DNA from: Campylobacter sp.
Lineage (GTDB): Bacteria; Campylobacterota; Campylobacteria; Campylobacterales; Campylobacteraceae
DNA: 64,000 nucleotides
Assembly: GCF_019423325.1 (NCBI RefSeq)
Contig: NZ_JAHZBQ010000001.1
Location: 682,001-746,000, forward strand
Direction of reading: 5' to 3'
Shown: positions 1 to 7,900 of the stretch, piece by piece
Layout: the number at the start of each line of letters is the position of its first letter
Numbering within the stretch: position 1 is the first letter of the stretch
Program-made: the position numbers and the translations under genes
Notes under the pieces: model-generated
Database searches by the model: none
What the model saw: the letters and a program-made list of their open reading frames with translations, nothing else
What the model was told of the DNA's origin: nothing

Positions 1-212
1 GTAGTCGTCGTAGCGGGTGCTATAGCCAAATTTTACGCGGATCTTGCACAGCGGTAGATTAAATTTCACGAGCTCGCGGCGGGCTACTTTTTTCTGCGCC
101 ATATTCGTTGCAAGACATCGCGCTTTAGCCGTACGCAGTGCTATCAAAAATTAAAATTTCCTCGCCCGTTTTTACGCATTTGATTGCGAACTTGTGAGGC
201 ATGAGCTCGTCC
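1..212 (-). pseudogene. Decayed, partial paralogue of the unknown gene at 48929-49480
   Basis: The minus strand encodes a close relative of the middle of the 48929-49480 protein. The conserved block IKCVKTGEEIL-FD matches VAKCVKTGEEILLFD, and VARRELVKFNLP-K followed by KFGYST-YDD is near identical. The copy is broken twice. A TAC codon has become TAA just after the TAYG stretch, near position 132. An A5 run has become A6 near 93-98, shifting the frame before VARREL. Homology starts almost exactly at the stop codon of the flavodoxin-ferredoxin gene, so no N-terminal part or promoter remains. The gene runs off the window start. An ATG at 102 could open the last third, but without a ribosome site it is unlikely to be used. 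Function is unknown. Confidence 0.75.
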
Positions 213-974
213 TCATAAGTCTGCGGCGATGGACTTTTCTAAATTTTTCGCCCTGCCTAGGATCGTTATGGCTCTGCGCTCGCATATATTTACGCACCTG
301 TAGCAAAGCGTGCACTCATCGCCGAATTGCGCCTTTTTGCAAGCGAGCTTTATGTTTCGCATCGGGCAGGGTTTGACACAAGCCCCGCATCCGCTGCATC
401 GCGATGGATCAAGGCTCGGCTTGCGCTTAGCAAAGGGGCCTTTATCCCAAATTTTCATCCAAAGTCGCTGCCCTAAAAGCCCTGCGATACGACAAAGCGC
501 GCCTAGCCCCTCTTGCGGCGGATGATTTGCGCTAAGCGCCTCCGCAACGCGTCTGACTTTAGCGTCCGCCTCTTTGATTATGCGCTCGTTTTTCGCTCGC
601 GAGTAGCCAAAAATCGCCACGTCGAGGATGAACGCCGGCATTTTAATATGAGCGCCGCCCGTTATGTTTGCACCGAATTGTTTTAAAACTCTAGCCGCGC
701 ACCCTGCTCCGTCGCCGCTGAAAATCTCCATCGTAGCGAGGATGAATACGTTTTTGCCGCTAAAGCTTGCGCCGTTTCGGTAGAGGAAGTCGCGCATGAT
801 ACGCGGCAGGTCGCTAAAATAGACGGGATACGCCAAAATAATGTCATTGTGGCATTTTAAAAGCTCGCCGCAGGCCTCGCTCTCGATCGAGACGCAGACG
901 CCGCCAAGATGAGCGATGAGCCTACCCGCGCAATGCTTCGTGTTGCCCGTGGCGCTAAAATAGATCGCTATCAT
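213..974 (-). CDS. EFR1-type flavodoxin-ferredoxin fusion protein
   Basis: A 253-residue protein joins an N-terminal flavodoxin-like domain to a C-terminal two-cluster ferredoxin. The FMN phosphate loop is FSATGNTKH (residues 6-14). Two [4Fe-4S] motifs follow: CSGCGACVKPCP from residue 193 and CTLCYRCVNIC from residue 221. This architecture is that of the EFR1 ferrodoxin family, cytoplasmic electron carriers of anaerobes whose partner enzymes are mostly unknown. The ATG is preceded by AGGAGACG. It is a single gene here, with no oxidoreductase partner beside it; the next gene upstream on the same strand is a periplasmic flavoprotein in another compartment. Its stop codon sits at the junction with a decayed gene, so the C-terminus may have been set by that rearrangement. 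Confidence 0.85.
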   Translation of the reverse strand: MIAIYFSATGNTKHCAGRLIAHLGGVCVSIESEACGELLKCHNDIILAYPVYFSDLPRIMRDFLYRNGASFSGKNVFILATMEIFSGDGAGCAARVLKQFGANITGGAHIKMPAFILDVAIFGYSRAKNERIIKEADAKVRRVAEALSANHPPQEGLGALCRIAGLLGQRLWMKIWDKGPFAKRKPSLDPSRCSGCGACVKPCPMRNIKLACKKAQFGDECTLCYRCVNICERRAITILGRAKNLEKSIAADL

Positions 975-1122
975 GCACGTCTCCTAAACTATGCGAATTT
1001 CGGTGAAATTTAACCCTTACCGAATGGATAAAATTTTATGCACCTTTTGCATAAAATTTTAAAATTTAGACGTGACGGCGAAATTTAAATATGCCGTCGC
1101 ACCCTAAAAAAGCAAAATCAAT

Positions 1123-2667
1123 TCAGATATTTTCTGCCGCCACCATTCCAAAAACCATACAATCAGCCATGCTCATAGTACCGAGCCTACTTGCGCCGTG
1201 AACGCCACCGGTGATTTCGCCCGCTGCATATAGCCCTGCGATCGGCTCGCCGCTAGCTGCGTCGATAACCTGAGCTTTGGTATTGATCTGCACGCCGCCC
1301 ATGCAGTAAAGAATTTTCGGGCTTGTTTGGCACGCATAAAATGGAGCTTTTGATACGTCGATACCGCCTACATCGGCTTTTGTCAAAGGCTTGCCAAACT
1401 CCGGGTCACTTCCTGCTTTGACATAGCCGTTAAAATCCGCGACGGTTTTTAAAAACGGCTCCAGCGGAATTTTATAAAATTTTGCAAGCTCTTCCAAGGT
1501 ATTAAATTTTTTAATTGAGCCTGCTTCTACGCCTTTTGACGTATAGACCGGATTATTTGCATCAACTGCGGCTTGATCGCAGATATTTACGGGATAGTTG
1601 TCGTTATTTTCGCTCTCCGCCATGCATTTAAAGATCGCTTCGGTTTTGATCTTGCGCCCGGCGTGCTCGTTCATAAAGCGTTTGCCCGTCTTTGGATCGA
1701 CGGTTAGACCATAGTCGTTAGCGCAGTGATTTGAAAATAGCGCAGAAGTACCAAATCCCTTCTCGCTAGGATTAGTATAAGGATTTAGTTGAATCCAGCT
1801 GAGTTGCAAAGGATTCGCACCTAGCTTCATCGCCGCGATAAGCGCACCTGCGGTAGCGCCTGGTTGGCTTACGGTTTCGATATTGTCTTTTAGATACGGC
1901 ACCTGCTGCGCGCGAAACCATTTATCCGAACTGTATCCGCCCGCAGCCAAAATGACACCATCTTTGGCTTTAAAAAATTTTACTTCGCCACTTTTGTTTT
2001 CCCTATCATCGCTAGCAAGCTGCGGATCGAACTTATATTCTTCGCGACACTTCACGCCTACGACGCGACCGCTGTCGTCCACGACAAAATCATCAAATTT
2101 AGTACGCTTCTTGATTACAGCATTTGCATTTTCCTCGATTGCCTTATGCATCGGCTGGATGTAGCCCGAGCCGCTAGCATTTTTGGCCTGTACGGCGCGC
2201 TTTAGCGAGTGTCCGCTAGCAGATATCACCTTGCCCGAAAACTCCACTCCGATGCTTTTTAGGTATTCAAAAGCATCGCCTGCGCGGTCGTAGATGACGC
2301 CTAGCAAATCTACGTGATTTAAATTTAGCCCGTCTTTTAGGCAATCTGCGATGAAAGCCTCCTTACTATCCGTGATGCCCGCGGCTTTTTGGAATTCATT
2401 ATTTGGCACCGCCATATTACCGGCGTTAATGACGGAATTGCCGCCCGCACGGCCCATCTTTTCGATCATAAGCACTTTTTTACCGCGCTTAAGAGCCTGA
2501 AGTGTCGCCATCGAGCCTGCAAAACCGCTACCGATAACAACAACATCGTATTCTTCGTCAAATTTTACGTCTTTGGTGTTTTGCGTTGCACTCGCACTGC
2601 TTGCAGCTAAAGCCAGAGCTCCCGCCGCGCCGATTTTCATAAAATTTCGTCTTGAAATTTCTTGCAT
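1123..2667 (-). CDS. Tat-exported flavocytochrome c-type FAD reductase subunit with an altered active site
   Basis: A 514-residue FAD-dependent reductase of the fumarate reductase/FccA/UrdA flavoprotein family. It starts with a twin-arginine signal (SRRNFMK, residues 5-11) and has the dinucleotide-binding GSGFAG (46-51) and GGNS (75-78). The C-terminal signature HGASRLG contains the substrate-binding Arg (about 494), and an Arg in the HAGRK segment matches the proton-donor Arg of Shewanella Fcc3. The family HHTMGG motif reads LYCMGG (453-458), so the substrate-contacting His residues are lost, and the Fcc3 His365 position reads Asn (WIQLNP). It has no haem motif and no cytochrome gene beside it, so electrons must come from a separate periplasmic cytochrome. 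A good AAGGAG site supports the start. The substrate is unknown; fumarate is unlikely. Confidence 0.85.
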   Translation of the reverse strand: MQEISRRNFMKIGAAGALALAASSASATQNTKDVKFDEEYDVVVIGSGFAGSMATLQALKRGKKVLMIEKMGRAGGNSVINAGNMAVPNNEFQKAAGITDSKEAFIADCLKDGLNLNHVDLLGVIYDRAGDAFEYLKSIGVEFSGKVISASGHSLKRAVQAKNASGSGYIQPMHKAIEENANAVIKKRTKFDDFVVDDSGRVVGVKCREEYKFDPQLASDDRENKSGEVKFFKAKDGVILAAGGYSSDKWFRAQQVPYLKDNIETVSQPGATAGALIAAMKLGANPLQLSWIQLNPYTNPSEKGFGTSALFSNHCANDYGLTVDPKTGKRFMNEHAGRKIKTEAIFKCMAESENNDNYPVNICDQAAVDANNPVYTSKGVEAGSIKKFNTLEELAKFYKIPLEPFLKTVADFNGYVKAGSDPEFGKPLTKADVGGIDVSKAPFYACQTSPKILYCMGGVQINTKAQVIDAASGEPIAGLYAAGEITGGVHGASRLGTMSMADCMVFGMVAAENI

Positions 2668-3125
2668 TTTTTGCTCCTTGCGTTGAAATTTTATAGATTA
2701 TACACCCACGTAGCGAAATTTAAAATTTAACGTAAAGACTTAGTGATAGAATTTTAAAAATTTAGAAAAGAAAATTTTAAAAGCGCAAATTTAAAGCGAA
2801 TAAATTCCGCTCCGCTAGCCGGAGTCTAGGCGTAAATTTTAAAATTTACGGCGCACGGATTTGCTCGCCGCCTGTGCGAAATTTTGCCGCCGCTATAAAA
2901 TTTTAAAGTGCGCGGTATTCAAATTTAAAACTCGCGCCGCGGAATTTTAAGCGCTTTAAATTTTAAAATATTTTAAAATTCCGCGGCACGCTTTGCGGCT
3001 CTACTTCTAAATTTTAAAGGCGCACATAGTATTTCGGCGCAAAGCACGCACCGCTACTTCGCGCCGAAATTTAATAAAGCGCGCGTTTGCAACCACTTCG
3101 CGCCGAAATTTTGCAGGTGCTAAAT
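2668..3125. repeat. Gene-free spacer made of RAATTY-rich inverted and direct repeats
   Basis: No gene is seen. I count about 14 RAATTY hexamers in 2701-3000. A perfect 20-bp palindrome lies at 2831-2850. A 15-bp inverted repeat pairs GCCGCGGAATTTTAA (936-950 of the third kb) with 2973-2987 across a 22-nt loop. A 17-bp direct repeat, ACTTCGCGCCGAAATTT, occurs at 3056-3072 and 3095-3111, and its GCGCCGAAAT core also occurs inverted at 3031-3040. The hairpins could slow transcription leaving the upstream flavoprotein gene, but no T-run follows, so I do not call a terminator. Confidence 0.7.
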
Positions 3126-4676
3126 TTAAGCCCCGATTGTTTCGCCAGCGATCATTCCAAAAACCATACAATCAAGAATCGCGTAGGTTCCGAGCCTACT
3201 CGCACCGTGCACGCCGCCGGTTACCTCGCCCGCAGCCCAAAGCCCTGGGATCGGCTCGTGAGTAAGGCTAGAGATTACCTGAGCTTTGGTGTTGATCTCG
3301 AGCCCTCCCATCGTGTGGTGCACCTTCGGCATCGTGCGGCTTGCGTAAAACGGCGGCTTGGAAACGTCGATGCCGTCTAGCTTATCTACCACTTTGCCGA
3401 ATTCTGGGTCTTTGCCCGCTTTGACGTAAGAGTTATAATCCGCGACGGTCTTTAAAAACGGCTCCAGCGGCAAGTTATAAGCCTTCGCAAGCTCCTCTAG
3501 CGTATCGAATTTCTTCACGACGCCCGCTTCCAGCGGCCTTGATGTATAGACCGGGTTTCGTGCGGCGACGGCTTGAGAGTCGCAGACGTTTACCGGATAG
3601 TTGTCGTTTTTCTCGCTCTCGCCGATGACCTTAAAGCAAGCATCCGCCTTAATCTTGCGCCCTGCGTGCTCGTCCATAAAGCGTTTGCCGGTCTTTGGAT
3701 CGACGGTTAGACCGTAGGTGTTGCAGCAGTGGTTGGTGAAATTTACTGCGGCGCCGAAGCCCTTTTCGTCGGGCGAGCAATACGGAAGGAACTGAATCCA
3801 TGACGTTAAAAGGGTAAATGCGCCGATTCCGTTTGCCGCTAGCATCGCTCCTGCCGAGCTTCCCGGATGGTTGGTGCTGTCTATGCTAGGCACTACGCGC
3901 GGATCTTGGATCTGGCGGTACCATAGATCGCGTCCGTATCCGCCCGAGGCTAGCAAAACGCCGTCTTTAGCTTTGTAGCTCTTTTTCTCGCCGCTTTTGT
4001 TTTCCAGATCGTCGCTAAAGAGTTTCGGATCAAATTTATACTCCTCGCGAGCTTCTACACCCACGACGCGGCCGCTGTCGTCCACAATAAAATCGTCAAA
4101 TTTCGTGCGAGTTTTGATCGTGACGTTAGGATCGTTTTGAAGTTTACCCATCATCGGTTGGATATAACCCGAACCCGAGCCGTTGGTCGATTGCAAGCTT
4201 CTTGCGACGCTGTGGCCGCTTTCAAAGATCAACTTATCGCTAAACTCCGCTCCGCAGCCTACCAAAAGATCCACCGCATCGTTGCTGCGATCGAACATCA
4301 CGCCCAAAAGATCGGTATGGTTAAGCCCGAGCCCGTCTTTTACGGCATCAGCGATAAAAAGCTCCTTGCTGTCTTTGATGCCCTGCGCTACTTGAAATTT
4401 ATTCATCGGAGCGGCCATATTTCCGCCGTTGATGACGGAATTTCCGCCCGCGCGACCCATTTTTTCAAGCACTAGCACCTTTTTGCCGCGCCCGCTGGCT
4501 TTAATCGCCGCGGCAAGTCCCGCAAAACCGGTGCCGATGATGACGATGTCGTATTCCTCGTCAAATTTGATGTCCTTGGCGTTTTGTGCCGCGCACGCGC
4601 TACTAGCTCCCAGCGCAAGCGCCCCCGCACCCACCGCGCTGATTTTTAAAAAACTACGTCTTGATACGTCTTGCAT
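3126..4676 (-). CDS. Tat-exported flavocytochrome c-type FAD reductase subunit
   Basis: A 516-residue paralogue of the neighbouring flavoprotein. I chose the ATG at 4676 because AAAGGAG lies six bases upstream; an upstream in-frame TTG would abut that site. A twin-arginine signal (SRRSFLK) and hydrophobic run are followed by the FAD fold (GTGFAG, then EKMGRAGGNS). The active-site elements are HHTMGG (His 453-454), the Arg in HGASRLG (about 494) and the Arg in HAGRK. The Fcc3 His365 position is Leu (WIQFLP), as expected for a non-fumarate member. There is no CXXCH, so it depends on a separate cytochrome. It is divided from the next flavoprotein gene by 458 bp of repeats, so the two are probably transcribed separately. 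The substrate is unknown; candidates are alpha,beta-unsaturated acids such as methacrylate or urocanate. Confidence 0.87.
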   Translation of the reverse strand: MQDVSRRSFLKISAVGAGALALGASSACAAQNAKDIKFDEEYDIVIIGTGFAGLAAAIKASGRGKKVLVLEKMGRAGGNSVINGGNMAAPMNKFQVAQGIKDSKELFIADAVKDGLGLNHTDLLGVMFDRSNDAVDLLVGCGAEFSDKLIFESGHSVARSLQSTNGSGSGYIQPMMGKLQNDPNVTIKTRTKFDDFIVDDSGRVVGVEAREEYKFDPKLFSDDLENKSGEKKSYKAKDGVLLASGGYGRDLWYRQIQDPRVVPSIDSTNHPGSSAGAMLAANGIGAFTLLTSWIQFLPYCSPDEKGFGAAVNFTNHCCNTYGLTVDPKTGKRFMDEHAGRKIKADACFKVIGESEKNDNYPVNVCDSQAVAARNPVYTSRPLEAGVVKKFDTLEELAKAYNLPLEPFLKTVADYNSYVKAGKDPEFGKVVDKLDGIDVSKPPFYASRTMPKVHHTMGGLEINTKAQVISSLTHEPIPGLWAAGEVTGGVHGASRLGTYAILDCMVFGMIAGETIGA

Positions 4677-4948
4677 TTGCAACTCCTTTAATTGAAAGTG
4701 TATATTTAAAAGAAATGATAACTCGAATTTAAATGTAAGTCAAATAGAATAACTTTATAAATAGATAGTAAAAAGCTATGAAATTTAGGGATTAATATAA
4801 AATTTGAAAATTCGGCGGGCGAGCGGAATTAAAATTTTAAAATTTTATCAGGCGCTCGTTTGCAAAATGCTTGTGAACGCAAAAGCGCACTCGGCACGAA
4901 AATAGCAATGAATGCAAAATTCGCGCCGAGCTTTAAAGCCGCTACGCC

Positions 4949-7900
4949 TTAGCGAGCGACTTTAAATTTAAGCGTTTGCAGATCGTAGTTATTTACTCGC
5001 TCGTATTGCATATCCTCGATAGAGATCGCAGGAAGCGCGCACGAGCCCGACATGATCACGTTTATCGGCGTGTAGATGACGCCGGTACTATTATGGCCCT
5101 CTTGCGGATCGTAGTAAAAATAACCGCTTTTCGGGAAGTGAAGTACTCGGTCGTACAGATACTCCGTATGCTCGATCGCTACGCTATCCACAAAGCCTTC
5201 CGGGCGAGCCTGTGCGGCCGAGCCCAGGCGCTCATTTACCGCCTCAAAGCAGCTAGGCATCGCCTCGTCGATTGCGAAATTATACAGATAATGATTCGCT
5301 CGCCAGCTGATCTTAGAGTAAATTTTCTGCCCTACTTTGAGTTTGTTTAGATCGACGATGTTGCCGCGAGCATCGAGAAACTCGCGATAAATTTCAACCT
5401 TCTTATCTCGGTCGTTATCAAACGGTCTATTTATGCTAAGCGGATTGTGTTTGACCGCAGCGCTTTCATATCCAAATCCCAGCACCGTAAAAAACAGCTC
5501 GCCGTTGCCGCTCATCGGCGTAAATTCTATCGAGCCGTCTTTAACCGCAAGCTTGGTATCCAGCGGCGAATTAAAATTTTTCGTCTCGCCGTCGTATTTC
5601 AAAGCAAAGCTAATATCTTTTTTCGCGTCCTTAAAATACGCATCAAATCCGCGTATAACGCTCGCTCTCTCCTGCGTATTGTCCGCATCTTTTAGGTTGC
5701 GCACGAGCGCGATAGCCGCCTTGCTTGTGCTATCGTCTTTGATGCCCGCCTTGCCGAATGCGTAGAGCTTAAAGGCGGCGTCTCTTATGTCGCTAGCAAA
5801 CGTCAAGCCCGCTCCATCTTCGGCGTAATCATAATCCATTTGGTTTATTTTTTCACGCATGAAGTTAAACTCGGTCGTCATATTGTGCTTTTTAAGTATC
5901 GCAGCCATAGCGATGCGAGCCATCGGCGAGTTGTCATAAAGGCCGTTGTCGTAAATGAAATTTATCTCATCGTCATCCAGCTTGCCGTATTGATCTAGCA
6001 CGAAATCCGCATATACTCGAAGCGTCGCTTGATCTTCGTAGTCTGATTTTAAGGCGCTAAATATCAGCGATCTTTGCTTATTGCTAAGGAATTTATAGCG
6101 CGCGTCAAGCTCTAGTAAAACGTCGCTTGCGTAAATCGAAGCGTAGTAATTAGTAACGCCGTGAGCACTCCAGTAGCCGAAACTACCGCTAGGTTTGAGG
6201 CGAGATAAAATTCTACTTGCATACTCGTTTACGCGGTTGGTTAAGGTTTTATTGGAGTCTTTGCGTGCGACATAATCAACCGCTACCATCTTTGAAGTAA
6301 GCTGCTCGGTGCAGCCGTAAGGATAGAGATATAACTCGTCCGCTAGGCTAAAAGCATTAGGCGTAGCGCTGATGTGAGTATAAATTTCTTTATAGCTCGG
6401 ATCGATTTTGAGCGTTACCGGCTTATCGCCATAGCTTACGTGAAATAGCTTCGAGCGCGGGAACTGGCTGATTATGTCAAATTCCACGTCGTTGCTAAAT
6501 TTCTGCCCGTTTGCGTCAAGATCAAATTTAATATTTGCATCCGCAATATCAAGTGCGCTTGCGGTGAAGTTCGTATGCTTGACCTCAAGCGGTTTGAGCG
6601 TGAAATTTGCCTCACCGCCGCTTATAGCGACCGAAGGAGATGAGCTGATTTTTAAGACCGCCTTTTGCTCCTTATCAGTGGTGTTGATGAGCGTTAGCGG
6701 CACAGAAATTTCATCGCCGCGCACCATATAGGCTAGATCGGCGGGCTTTATGATCACGTCGTCTCGGACCTTGGCTTCGATGTTTGCCGAGCCGATCGTA
6801 GCCGCCTCTCCGATAGCCATGGCGCTTAGTCGGATCGTGGAGTTAAAATTTTTCGGCATCGCAAGCTCAAATTTCGCCTCGCCGTTTGCATCCGCTTTTG
6901 CGATCAGCATTTTGATAAATTTTTTCTGCTTTTTGTTTTCGACCGGGCTTAAATTCCGTTTAGCTTTCGCCATCACGCCGTCGCCGCCGAAGCTTAGCTC
7001 TTTTGCAGTAGTTTGATACACGCTAAGATCGTCGTAAATGTCAAAGTACCGCAGCGCAAAATACGCGCTAACGTCAAACGCCTTAAATGCATCAAGCTCC
7101 TCTTGTGAGACGATATCTAAAATTCCAAGATCGACTGCGTAGAGCACCACTTTGGAATTTGGCTCGCTTTTTACGCTGATCTGCGCGTTTTGCCCGTTTT
7201 TGTAGCTTTTCTCGGCTAGGATTTGCACGTTAGCCTTGTGCGAGCTCGCATCTAGCGCCACCGGCACGTTTGCATAGGCTCTAAGCGGCATCGCAGCGGG
7301 TGTCGCGGCGCGCGCGATTACAGCGTTGATGTGTCCTCCGACGAAATTATCCGGCACGCTAAGCTCAAATTCCGCGCTACCGCCTTTTATGGATAGAATT
7401 TTATAGTCGTAAACCTGCTCGCCTACGAGCGAGATATTTAGCACGCCGCTTTCTACCGGCGAATTGATGACGCCTTTAATTTTATCTCCGGCTTTAACCT
7501 TGTCGCTTGCGAGTTTGATTTTAGCGCTTTGCACGTCTTTGGCGTTTACCCGTCCATAATATCCCCAGCCGCTTACATCCACGCGCACGCCAGCACTTGC
7601 GCCGCTTGAGTAATCGTTTGCGACGATTAGATAATTGCCGCCGTTTTGGAATTTATACTCAAACTCGCGCGCATCGGTGCTAACGGCGCTTACGAGATTA
7701 AAGCTTTCTTGCTCGACGTATCTGTTGCCGTCATAAACGTAAGTAAAATCGTCGCGGTAAATTTCAACGTCGATCTTGCCTTTGACGTCGGTTTTGGTTT
7801 TGGAATCTAGCAGCGCAAAGCCGAATTTTACGCTATCGCCGCTTGATATGAAATCCTTGCTCGCGCGAATTCCTACGATACGATCATAAGGCAGATAGCT

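Noticed and set aside
2936..2987. Intrinsic terminator from the 15-bp inverted repeat
   Set aside because: Long loop and no T-run on either strand; better described as one of many RAATTY-rich inverted repeats.
1123..4676. Calling the flavoproteins fumarate reductases
   Set aside because: The Fcc3 His365 position is replaced in all three paralogues, and one also lacks the HHTMGG histidines; substrate left open.
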